Below are positions 26,167-32,592 of a stretch of 32,592 nucleotides of DNA, piece by piece. The first letter of the stretch is position 1. Each line of letters begins with the position of its first letter. The translations under genes were made by a program, and so were the position numbers. Location: positions 1-32,592 of the forward strand of contig JACQFH010000385.1 of the NCBI GenBank assembly GCA_016200145.1, written 5' to 3'. The DNA comes from Planctomycetia bacterium. GTDB taxonomy: Bacteria > Planctomycetota > Planctomycetia > Planctomycetales > Planctomycetaceae. The notes beneath the pieces are model-generated. The model was given only the letters and a program-made list of their open reading frames with translations, did no database searches and was not told where the DNA came from.

Positions 26167-26281
26167 GAAACGCGAAAAGGGGTGGCCGGGGCTGGACCGA
26201 AGGGAAGCCCCGGTGGTGAAAAACAGAAGAAACGGTGGCGCTGGATGACGTTAGCCTCCCGGCAACGCCCGCCCCCACTCA

Positions 26282-26412
26282 TTGCGACGTCCTCGAACGA
26301 AGGTCGCAACGTACTCATACGCCGAAGGCGTTACGCATCTTAGCCCAGGGTTGCCCGCGTTAAGCGGGCTACCCTGGGTGCCGGTCGTGTGGCACGCCCT
26401 GCCAAGGGCGTG
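26282..26412. repeat. Array of four hairpins (dispersed planctomycete-type repeat)
   Basis: Four perfect or near-perfect stems follow each other: TTGCGAC/GTCGCAA (26282-26288 with 26303-26309); ACGCC/GGCGT (26319-26323 with 26327-26331); CCCAGGGT/ACCCTGGG with inner GCCCGC/GCGGGC (26344-26378, loop GTTAA); and CACGCCCT/AGGGCGTG (26393-26412, loop GCCA). The order and text match repeats I recall in other planctomycete genomes. The surrounding 26167-26470 holds no gene. It lies between two convergent genes, so it may also stop transcription. Confidence 0.65.
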
Positions 26413-26470
26413 GCGAACGTCTCGGTGCACGACATCGATCGATGGACGCTCCGCTACTCACCCTCGAACG

Positions 26471-27844
26471 CTACCCCAGGTCGGTAACCGGAACGCCTTC
26501 ACACAATCGCTGCGGCATCCGCTGGAATCCATCTTCATATTCCAGCGTGTGGTCGATCCCCAGATGATGCAGAATCGTCGCCGTGAGGTCAGCCGGCGTG
26601 ACAGGTTGCGTGGCAACGTAACCCGCCGTCGGCGTCGTTGAGCCGTAAATCTGGCCGCCGCGCACGCCGCCACCGGCGACCAGCGCCGTGAAGGCGTGCG
26701 GCCAATGATCGCGCCCGCCGGGCTTCGTATTCGCGCTCTGCGTGAACTGGCCGAGCCGGGGAGTGCGTCCGAATTCGCCGATTGCCACGACCAGAGTCGA
26801 ATCGAGCAGCCCGCGCTGATGCAGGTCATTAATGAACGCGGGAAAGACCTGGTCGAAGATCGGACAGAGCAGGTTTTTGAGCTTGGCGAAATTTCCCTGG
26901 TGCGTGTCCCAGCAGGTATTTACACCGTCGATTTTCGTTTCGTCCTCCCAGTTGACGGTCACCAGGGGCAAACCCGCTTCGACGAGCCGCCGCGCCATGA
27001 GCAGGCTCTGCCCGACGGCGCTCTCGCCATATTGCGCGCGCGTTGCGGGCGATTCCTGTCCGACGTCGAGAATGCTGTAGACCCGATTTTCGAGCAGCGA
27101 ATAGGCCTGCGTGCTCTGCCGCGCGAAGTCGGCGACGATCTGCGACTGCGCGACGCGCGCCCGCGGTTCGATCGTCGCCAGAAGGTCGCGCCTCTGGCTG
27201 AGACGACTCCACGGCACGTCGTCGTGCAGCTCGAGCCCGCCCAGGCGAAACCGGCCGCGGTCGGCTTCCAGCAGCATGGCGTTGAATTGTTCTCCCATCC
27301 GCCCGCCGGTCTGGCCGGCGATTCGCCGCGACTGCCCCGGAAATTGCAGATACCACGGCAGCACGACCGACGCCGGCAGCCCGATCGGCGAGCGGCCGTG
27401 ACGCATGGTCATCGCGCTCAAGGATGGCCAGTCTTCCGGGCGGGCCTCGTCGGTCACGGGAGGGCCGAAGTATTCGCGCCCGGAGAAAATCTCGCTGCAC
27501 GCCGGGCCGTGCACGTTCATCCGATGAGTCATCGACCGCAGCAGGCAGATCTTCTCCATCGTCTGCGCGAGTCGCGGCAGGTGCTCGCAGATCTCGATTC
27601 CGGGGACATTGGTCGCAGCCGGGTTAAATTCGCCCCGGATTTCGGCTGGGGCCTCTGGCTTCATGTCCCACAAGTCGATGTGGCTTGGCCCGCCGAACAG
27701 GAACAGAAAGACGCACGAATTTCCCTTGTGGCTGGCAGCCGGCGCCGCCTGTGCCGTGTGCGCCCGCAGCCGGAACAGTTCCGGCACCGTCAGCCCCAGG
27801 ACGTTAATCCCGGCAATATTGAGCCAGTCGCGGCGGCGGAGCAT
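26471..27844 (-). CDS. Solitary DUF1501 secreted protein
   Basis: This 457-residue DUF1501-family protein is not closely similar to the one at 21476-22759. The N-terminus (MLRRRDWLNIAGINVLGLTV) has an Arg-Arg-Arg stretch before a hydrophobic segment, as in Tat-type signals. ATG 27844 is chosen because a longer frame from 28033 reads into unrelated, repeat-rich sequence. Family blocks include CVFLFLFGGPSHIDLWDMKP, AIGEFGRTPRLGQFTQSANT, GGRDHWPHAFTALVAGGGVR and a late TPADLTATILHHLGIDHTLE. There is no DUF1549/DUF1553 partner next to it. It converges on the isomerase gene, with the four-hairpin array between them. Confidence 0.9.
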   Translation of the reverse strand: MLRRRDWLNIAGINVLGLTVPELFRLRAHTAQAAPAASHKGNSCVFLFLFGGPSHIDLWDMKPEAPAEIRGEFNPAATNVPGIEICEHLPRLAQTMEKICLLRSMTHRMNVHGPACSEIFSGREYFGPPVTDEARPEDWPSLSAMTMRHGRSPIGLPASVVLPWYLQFPGQSRRIAGQTGGRMGEQFNAMLLEADRGRFRLGGLELHDDVPWSRLSQRRDLLATIEPRARVAQSQIVADFARQSTQAYSLLENRVYSILDVGQESPATRAQYGESAVGQSLLMARRLVEAGLPLVTVNWEDETKIDGVNTCWDTHQGNFAKLKNLLCPIFDQVFPAFINDLHQRGLLDSTLVVAIGEFGRTPRLGQFTQSANTKPGGRDHWPHAFTALVAGGGVRGGQIYGSTTPTAGYVATQPVTPADLTATILHHLGIDHTLEYEDGFQRMPQRLCEGVPVTDLG

Positions 27845-27993
27845 CGTGGTCACACTCCTGCAGGTCAGGTATAGCCTAGCTTGGCCTGCAGGACGTGGCA
27901 ACGGGTGATTCTGGAGGGCGCTGCGGAAGAAGAAAGTCGACAGCAGAGAGTAGACCAAAGGAGATGGAGCAGGCAGCGAATTGATCAGTGGAT

Positions 27994-28070
27994 CAGGTGA
28001 GCAGGTGACCCCAGGAGAGTCGGCCCAACTCACGCATTCCGCCGCCCGTTTTTTTTCTCCTGCTCACCTG
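27994..28070. repeat. Inverted repeat with 12-bp arms
   Basis: CAGGTGAGCAGG (27994-28005) is the exact reverse complement of CCTGCTCACCTG (28059-28070). A second pair, AGGAGAG near 28013 and CTCTCCT near 28080, partly extends the pattern. The 53-base spacer contains T8. Confidence 0.55.
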
Positions 28071-28090
28071 CTCCAAGGCTCTCCTGCTCT

Positions 28091-28135
28091 ATTGGCTTCC
28101 AGCCAATGGAGCCCCCCGCCGGTTCATCCGGCGGG
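28091..28135. repeat. Double hairpin repeat
   Basis: ATTGGCT-TCC-AGCCAAT (28091-28107) is followed by CCCGCCGG-TTCAT-CCGGCGGG (28115-28135). Both stems are perfect. Their tight pairing suggests one dispersed unit. Confidence 0.6.
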
Positions 28136-28183
28136 TGAACAAGTTTCCTGAGCTAGACGACGCGCCCCGCGCCTCCGCGCTCT

Positions 28184-28217
28184 CCCTCTCCCACTGGGAG
28201 AGGGCCGGGGTGAGGGC
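28184..28217 (+). repeat. Dispersed CCCTCTCCC hairpin repeat, copy 1
   Basis: CCCTCTCCC and GGGAGAGGG form a perfect 9-bp stem with loop ACT, followed by CCGGGGTGAGGGC. This hairpin-plus-tail unit is widespread in bacteria (recall). A second copy in the same orientation lies 337 bp downstream. Confidence 0.75.
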
Positions 28218-28357
28218 GGCAGTCCTTACGCGTCCCGTGAAGAATTCGCTGTGGGCAAGGAACGTCATTCCGTTCCCCCCTTTTTCTAATCTCCTCTTTC
28301 TCCTGTCACCCCTCTCGCGCAGCGCCCACCGCACCTTCCGATTCACAATCCGCTCAT

Positions 28358-28507
28358 CTAAAAATCCACCGGCGGGAGGCCCTTCTTAATTCGATCAGGA
28401 TTTGGGTTGCCGTAGCCATATCCAGCATGCCACAGCGCGTTGTCCTTGTCCTTCCGCTCCTTCTCCTCCCTTTCCTCAGGGGTGGAGCCGAACAGGTGGA
28501 TATGCAT
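28358..28507 (-). CDS. Possible short hydrophilic protein (49 aa)
   Basis: From ATG 28507 the frame gives a short, strongly charged peptide (MHIHLFGSTPEEREEKERKD, then NALWHAGYGYGNPNPDRIKK) that looks more protein-like than the repeat-derived frames around it. GGA lies four bases upstream. A longer frame from 28693 runs through the CCCTCTCCC repeat and is not accepted. I do not recognise a family; it may be a gene remnant cut off by repeat insertion. Confidence 0.25.
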   Translation of the reverse strand: MHIHLFGSTPEEREEKERKDKDNALWHAGYGYGNPNPDRIKKGLPPVDF

Positions 28508-28520
28508 CTTTCCGTCTTCT

Positions 28521-28562
28521 CCCCTCTCCCCCCGCGGGAGAGGGGTCGGGGGTGAGGGGGCC
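28521..28562 (+). repeat. Dispersed CCCCTCTCCC hairpin repeat, copy 2
   Basis: CCCCTCTCCC (28521-28530) and GGGAGAGGGG (28536-28545) form a perfect 10-bp stem with loop CCCGC, followed by TCGGGGGTGAGGGGGCC. It has the same unit structure and orientation as the copy at 28184-28217. Confidence 0.75.
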
Positions 28563-28702
28563 GTCACTATCGCACGACGAAAGTTCTCCCCTGCCAGCGT
28601 CCGGCGTGTTAGAATCGCGGGCATGTCATCGAGTTCCGAAATAAAAGATAAGTGGCCATCCAGGATTTCGCACTCTTGAACAGCATTCGGCATGACGTGT
28701 CC

Positions 28703-28719
28703 CGTGATCTGTAATCACG
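28703..28719. promoter_or_regulatory. 17-bp palindrome upstream of the secreted unknown gene
   Basis: CGTGATCTGTAATCACG has perfect 6-bp arms and a 5-bp centre, 16 bases before ATG 28736 and just ahead of the GGAAAGGA ribosome-binding site. The size and position suit a dimeric repressor operator, but a chance palindrome is possible. Confidence 0.3.
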
Positions 28720-28735
28720 TTGGGAAAGGACTGCG

Positions 28736-30220
28736 ATGATTGGGCGAAAATCCGCATCGAAACTGCGAGCGTCGCTTCTCGCGTCATGCTGCCTGATCAT
28801 CGCGGCATCGGCATTTTGGTCCAGCACCTTGGCGGCGCAGCAGGGGCCAGCGGCGGTCGCCGTGTCGGGTCGCCGACCAGTCGTAAGATCGTTGCCAGCA
28901 GAAATGCGCCAGTCCCGACGGCCACTGCGCGAGAGTCCCGGCTATTTGATTGAGTATCCAACAGTCCTTCCTGGCGGCGAATGGCTTGTTGCGATCGTGG
29001 CCCGCCACGACGCCGATCCGTCGCTGCCTGCCGGGAGTACGACATTCCCTTTTGGGCCTTCGGGGATGAACACCTGGATCGGCTGGGTTGCGGTTGAAAT
29101 TGCCAGTGGCCGGCACCTGTTCCTGGATGGCGCAGAGATCGGTCCGGTCGAACACGGCGACAAGCTTGATTACCCAATTGGCTGGGAACACGATTCCTGC
29201 GTAGTCTATTCTCGCCCGACTCGACGCCCAGCCCACGTCGCCGGCAAGGCTGCGACAGACATCCCACCACAAAGGAAGGTGATGTGGCGATGGACTCCCT
29301 CCCGAGGAGAAGTCTGCTCGCTGGGTGACGCCGTTCCAGTCGAGTCGCTGGCGCGGGCTTTGGCCGGCTCAGGTTATTCTATTGCCCTGCCGGCCCGTCT
29401 TGCGAGATCCGGAAATCATCAAATCTGCATCTGCAAAGACAGTGTCGCAACGCAGATCGAAATCGAAGAAACGGGGGACTTCAATATCCCCGTGCATACG
29501 CCAGACTCCGAATTCTTTGCGGCCGAGTCGGCGGACGAAGAGCAACCGAAACCCGACCGACCGACAGTCACGAGAATTCGTCGCCACCGGTTTACACCAG
29601 GAAGGGACCGATTGTCGCTCATTGAATTCAAATGGTGCGAAATTACGGACCCTGTTGACGACGACGATGAGTGCCGCGAACTTGTCATCCGTTGCCTTGG
29701 GCTTACCGCGGCGAGCCGGGCCACCTGGACCGTTTCGCAGGCTGTGATCGAACGCCAGATCGGCGGCGATGGCGTGCGACGGTTTTGGCTGATACCAGGC
29801 TTGAGCGGGCCATGTCAGCGAATTCCCTTTTACGTCGAGTCCAAGAATTCTAAAAGTCGACTTATCCTGACCGTCGACCCGGGGACAGGAAAGCTGGACG
29901 GTCCACATCCCGTACCCGAGGTAGATTTCGTTTTCGGAATGGATTTGTCCGCCCTGTGTGGCTCGGCAGACGGCTCTGTGATCGGATCGAGGAGTCGAGA
30001 AGAGCTCTTGATACGCTCGACTGATCCAATTGCGGACATCCACAAGCGTCCGGTGGCGCCACCGGACTCATTCCGGCCTTGCGGCTTCTCGAAACATCGC
30101 GCACTGATCATTCAAGATGCGACGAAAATCTGGCAAATCGATTACCCGTACGAGGGTGAACGCAAACTCATTTTCAATTTGTCAAACGACGAAGTCACGG
30201 TGCCGGCAGGCGACAGATGA
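28736..30220 (+). CDS. Secreted protein of unknown function (494 aa)
   Basis: The gene starts at ATG 28736 with GGAAAGGA five bases upstream. The N-terminus is a signal peptide (basic start, then LLASCCLIIAASAFWSS, cleavage probably after LAA near residue 34). The mature part is beta-rich in look, with repeated YPTVLPGGEWLVAIV- and RFWLIPGLSG-type stretches and several acidic loops (DPVDDDDE, ADEEQPKPD), and could be a beta-propeller-like fold. I recognise no catalytic motif. Its stop overlaps the start of the next gene as ATGA (30217-30220), so the two are translationally coupled. Base composition is slightly less GC-rich than in the dab region. Confidence 0.7.
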   Translation: MIGRKSASKLRASLLASCCLIIAASAFWSSTLAAQQGPAAVAVSGRRPVVRSLPAEMRQSRRPLRESPGYLIEYPTVLPGGEWLVAIVARHDADPSLPAGSTTFPFGPSGMNTWIGWVAVEIASGRHLFLDGAEIGPVEHGDKLDYPIGWEHDSCVVYSRPTRRPAHVAGKAATDIPPQRKVMWRWTPSRGEVCSLGDAVPVESLARALAGSGYSIALPARLARSGNHQICICKDSVATQIEIEETGDFNIPVHTPDSEFFAAESADEEQPKPDRPTVTRIRRHRFTPGRDRLSLIEFKWCEITDPVDDDDECRELVIRCLGLTAASRATWTVSQAVIERQIGGDGVRRFWLIPGLSGPCQRIPFYVESKNSKSRLILTVDPGTGKLDGPHPVPEVDFVFGMDLSALCGSADGSVIGSRSREELLIRSTDPIADIHKRPVAPPDSFRPCGFSKHRALIIQDATKIWQIDYPYEGERKLIFNLSNDEVTVPAGDR

Positions 30221-30474
30221 CTGGGATTCACATGCGCGACGTGCAGGGATATTCTGACGGCATGCCCGCTCCCGCAACCGCGACTCCTGATCCATTGACT
30301 GACAAGTCGCCGCGTCCTTGGCGGTCGATTCCGCTATCGCTGCGGACGTTTGAACCGGTCCTGCTGCGGGTTGGGATCGTCAGCGCGCTCTTGATCGGCG
30401 TGCATCGCGACGGCGGCGCGGTCTGCAAGCCGAAGGCGCGACGGAAGCCCGCGAAGAAGGGGCAGGCGTCATGA
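30217..30474 (+). CDS. Small basic protein (85 aa), coupled to its neighbours
   Basis: An 85-residue protein with a Pro/Thr-rich start, a short hydrophobic segment (VLLRVGIVSALLIGV) and a strongly basic tail (KPKARRKPAKKGQAS). Both ends overlap neighbouring genes in ATGA junctions (30217-30220 and 30471-30474), which supports it being translated. A later ATG at 30232 or 30262 is possible as the start. It may be a single-pass membrane protein with a basic cytoplasmic tail. No family recognised. Confidence 0.55.
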   Translation: MTGIHMRDVQGYSDGMPAPATATPDPLTDKSPRPWRSIPLSLRTFEPVLLRVGIVSALLIGVHRDGGAVCKPKARRKPAKKGQAS

Positions 30475-30746
30475 TTGGGTTTGCCAAGCGGCACCCGGGC
30501 GAAATTATGCTGGTGTCCGGGGTCTGCCTCCTGGCCTCGGCGCTCTGCTGGGACGCCCTGATCCATCAGGTCATTCAAGACAACAATCCGGGACGGCTCA
30601 GCGGGCCTGTGACCGCCAGCTACCAGCGCGTGGGCGTCATGGAACTGATGTCCGTGGGGTCACTGCTTGGCAGCGCGTTGCTGCTCGTATGTGGCACGTG
30701 GGTGACGTGGCGACGGCGCAGGGCCGCGCGACTGCCGGAGAAATGA
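30471..30746 (+). CDS. Small membrane protein with two helices (91 aa)
   Basis: The protein has two hydrophobic segments: EIMLVSGVCLLASALCWDAL (about 11-30) and LMSVGSLLGSALLLVCGTWV (about 59-78). A short polar loop lies between them and an Arg-rich end (RRRRAARL) follows, predicting a hairpin with the C-terminus in the cytoplasm. Its ATG overlaps the stop of the preceding gene as ATGA. It is the third gene of a coupled set with the secreted 494-residue protein and the small basic protein. Function unknown; the gene ends 118 bp before the next gene. Confidence 0.65.
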   Translation: MIGFAKRHPGEIMLVSGVCLLASALCWDALIHQVIQDNNPGRLSGPVTASYQRVGVMELMSVGSLLGSALLLVCGTWVTWRRRRAARLPEK

Positions 30747-30864
30747 CAACATTTCGTTGGTTTCTTATGCTTCCGGCTGTGCTTTGTTAAGTGCATAGTC
30801 CCGGAGTTGTCGGGGTAGAGAAGTAACCCACAGTGATTGTCCCACGCAGCCTGAGAACTGTTCA

Positions 30865-31917
30865 ATGAAACGCCTTCTGTTCTCGGTGCTGTGCGTTCTC
30901 CTCGTCGTCTTGAATTCGGCGACGCAGACCTCGGTTATGGCCGAACCGGCGAACAGCAAGCAGCCCCGGAAACGGGTCGTCGTGCCGCCTGAACTTACGG
31001 ATTGGACGGCGTCCGTCGCGATCGTGCCGCAGAACGGCCCCCACCGACGCTATTCTCGACCCCGCGTCGAATTCTCACATGATGGGGGCGTGGCCATTCG
31101 AGGTCGTGCGGGCGCGGATCTGAATCAGCGCATGGAACAGGCTGAAGCAAAGGAGCTGTTCGGGTTTCTTGCCGAGTGCACGAATCGCTTTTACCTCACG
31201 AACTCAGAAGGAAAGAAGTACGGGCCGAGCGAGATGCACGACGCAAACGACTCCAAATCCTATCGCGTCCGGCTGGCGAGTGGCGCGCGGGCAGTCGAGC
31301 TGACGCTGGAACAGGCACAGCCGGCCCGGATGGGATTCGAGCCGCTCTTCTTCAGCGTAATCGCCGGAGTGAATCGCCAACTGCGACAGGAAGGCATTCA
31401 AGACCGATTGCCCGAACCGTTCCCGCTGGACGCCAGTTATCGCGATCCTGAAATTGATGAGAATCGGCCTGTCGTGCCGGACCAGTTTTCACGGCAGTGG
31501 GAGGTCACCTTTCAAATTGTCTCGAAATCCCAGAACGCTGAAGTTCGCGTGCTGCACACCGATGCGCAGGCGTTTGGCCTTTACCCACTGCAAACGACAG
31601 AGTGGCTGTCGGTCAGCGTCGACGGCATAGGCCGGCGCCACGAGACGTCGCAGCGCGACCTGTCTCGCGTTTTGTCTCGCAGCGCGAGAACGATCGTGAA
31701 CCAATTCGAGCTGCGGTCTGCTGCTCCCCAGAAAGAGCGCGGGTCGAAGGTCCGGGTCGGCGTTTCACAGGGCCGTCGCGGGATCATCGTCGAATTTGAT
31801 GACACTGATGCGATCCCACTCGAATGGCATACCGAACTGTCTGTCACGATCGAAGCGGTGAATGGCCTGATCGAGACCGACCAGAAGAAAATAGAACCGA
31901 TCCACGACCCTCGTTAA
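30865..31917 (+). CDS. Secreted protein of unknown function (350 aa)
   Basis: The N-terminus is a signal peptide (MKRLLFSVLCVLLVVLNSAT, cleavage likely after VMA near residue 26). The mature protein has no recognised domain. It includes DWTASVAIVPQNGPHRRYSR, a charged middle part and QFSRQWEVTFQIVSKSQNAE, and ends with a short charged tail. No cysteine pairs or metal-binding motif stand out. The gene begins 118 bp after the small membrane protein on the same strand and may belong to the same unit; no Shine-Dalgarno sequence is visible before ATG 30865. Like the protein at 28736-30220 it is probably exported. Confidence 0.7.
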   Translation: MKRLLFSVLCVLLVVLNSATQTSVMAEPANSKQPRKRVVVPPELTDWTASVAIVPQNGPHRRYSRPRVEFSHDGGVAIRGRAGADLNQRMEQAEAKELFGFLAECTNRFYLTNSEGKKYGPSEMHDANDSKSYRVRLASGARAVELTLEQAQPARMGFEPLFFSVIAGVNRQLRQEGIQDRLPEPFPLDASYRDPEIDENRPVVPDQFSRQWEVTFQIVSKSQNAEVRVLHTDAQAFGLYPLQTTEWLSVSVDGIGRRHETSQRDLSRVLSRSARTIVNQFELRSAAPQKERGSKVRVGVSQGRRGIIVEFDDTDAIPLEWHTELSVTIEAVNGLIETDQKKIEPIHDPR

Positions 31918-31967
31918 TTGGCATCCACTGTTCCAGCCTTCCAGCCTCGTCAGGTTTGCCGTCTCCG

Positions 31968-32537
31968 TCAGTTTCGGTACATCCACGACGTTCCCCAGGT
32001 CTGCCGCGTCCTTTGCATAAAGAGCACGCAGTCGAGTTCCGGTTCAAGGTGAAAAGTCCCCGTCAAATATTCGATCAGCGGGAACTCGTAGCTGAATTCA
32101 TGGCAGAAGTACATGTCCCAGGGCGGGTAATCAATCTTCTGGAACGAGAGCTTTTCACGCTCGTAGCAGTACCCGCAGCTACCATCGAGGTCGAAGACGA
32201 ACTGTCGGGCTGCATCAATATCGCGAAAAGTCGTGCTGTCTGGCTTGGCTTTCTGGATTGAGGACATCATCGCGGTAAATTTGCCACGGCACAGCGGATC
32301 GGAAGCTCGGCACTCCAGACTGTAAGTCGACCCGTCGTCAATCCGCGCGAAGTCGGACACTTGCTTTCGGAAATGCGAAAAACGCTTGCCGAAGAATCCC
32401 AGGAATCGCGACGACGAATCGGATCTCAAAGTGTAATAGGTTCGATAATCGGCACCTTGCTTTCGCACCTTGTGTTGACGGCGTTTCAAAGCGGCGGCGC
32501 TGGGCGAGTGTCGCGGCGGTCGAATGTGGCGGCGCAC
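31968..32537 (-). CDS. Conserved protein of unknown function (up to 189 aa), start uncertain
   Basis: The C-terminal 150 residues look like a folded, conserved protein: RFLGFFGKRFSHFRKQVSDF, AARQFVFDLDGSCGYCYERE, KIDYPPWDMYFCHEFSYEFP and a tail ending TRQTWGTSWMYRN. There is a CGYC cysteine pair and many aromatic residues. The frame opens at GTG 32537, but the first 35 residues are Arg/His-rich and unlike the rest; a TTG start near 32432 is possible. No signal peptide or membrane helix is seen. It converges on the 350-residue secreted gene, with 50 bp between the stops. I cannot assign a family. Confidence 0.6.
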   Translation of the reverse strand: MRRHIRPPRHSPSAAALKRRQHKVRKQGADYRTYYTLRSDSSSRFLGFFGKRFSHFRKQVSDFARIDDGSTYSLECRASDPLCRGKFTAMMSSIQKAKPDSTTFRDIDAARQFVFDLDGSCGYCYEREKLSFQKIDYPPWDMYFCHEFSYEFPLIEYLTGTFHLEPELDCVLFMQRTRQTWGTSWMYRN

Positions 32538-32592
32538 AAGCGAGCATCTCTGGAAGTCGAGAAGATGGAGGCTATAGCCCCTATCTTTCCGA

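Larger units (their letters stand above)
27845..28735. other. Repeat-rich intergenic region (about 890 bp)
   Basis: At least four different inverted repeats lie here (listed separately), with an 8-T run at 28049-28056. Open frames in this stretch translate the repeats and are not believed, apart from one short candidate at 28358-28507. The DUF1501 promoter should lie just above 27844; none is recognisable. Confidence 0.5.

Noticed and set aside
28135-28389. 84-codon plus-strand frame
   Set aside because: Its translation passes through the CCCTCTCCC repeat and gives the familiar artefact peptide LSLSHWERAGVR; not a gene.
1-32592. tRNA, rRNA, CRISPR, transposase or phage genes
   Set aside because: I looked for tRNA-like T-loop text, regularly spaced repeats and integrase or transposase motifs; only the Xer recombinase appeared, and its context is housekeeping-like.

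Overview
The window looks like a chromosomal segment of a planctomycete (phylum Planctomycetota). The grounds are high GC, paired DUF1549/DUF1553 and DUF1501 secreted proteins, an MJ0042-type zinc ribbon fused to a membrane region, an alpha2-type glycyl-tRNA synthetase next to comB, a short Flp-pilin-like protein with the planctomycete sequence style, and several hairpin repeats of a kind common in these genomes. The assignment rests on gene content and motif recall; no search was run. No rRNA, tRNA, CRISPR array, transposase or prophage gene is visible.

Region 1 (1-12159) is the most distinctive part. On the minus strand are a SulP-family anion/bicarbonate transporter, a possible 59-residue ORF overlapping the next start, a hydrogenase-4-like antiporter subunit (HyfB-like) and a HyfC/HycD/NuoH-like subunit that runs off the left edge. 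After a Flp-pilin-like gene and a 685-bp divergent spacer, the plus strand carries dabA (DUF2309, with the Cys-Asp...His-Cys zinc ligands at the family spacing) followed by two different complex-I-type antiporter subunits, the second joined by an ATGA overlap. Together this reads as an inorganic-carbon uptake island built from complex-I-derived membrane modules.

Region 2 (12174-19521) holds mostly minus-strand genes: a secreted TPR protein 2 bp upstream of a dolichol-phosphate-mannose-synthase-like glycosyltransferase; then a large polytopic membrane protein, a CsgG-like lipoprotein, a 79-residue protein and a XerC/D tyrosine recombinase. One plus-strand gene, a zinc-ribbon membrane protein, lies between these groups and ends inside a 76-bp inverted-repeat element.

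Region 3 (19656-27844) contains a DUF1549/DUF1553 protein followed by a DUF1501 protein (the usual planctomycete pair), then comB, glyS and a xylose-isomerase-like TIM-barrel protein, and a second, solitary DUF1501 gene on the minus strand. A 262-bp element with inverted-repeat ends sits between glyS and the isomerase gene, and a four-hairpin array lies between the isomerase and the second DUF1501 gene.

Region 4 (27845-32592) starts with about 890 bp of stacked dispersed repeats. It continues with a translationally coupled set of three unknown genes (secreted, small basic, small membrane), another secreted unknown, and a conserved unknown on the minus strand near the right edge.
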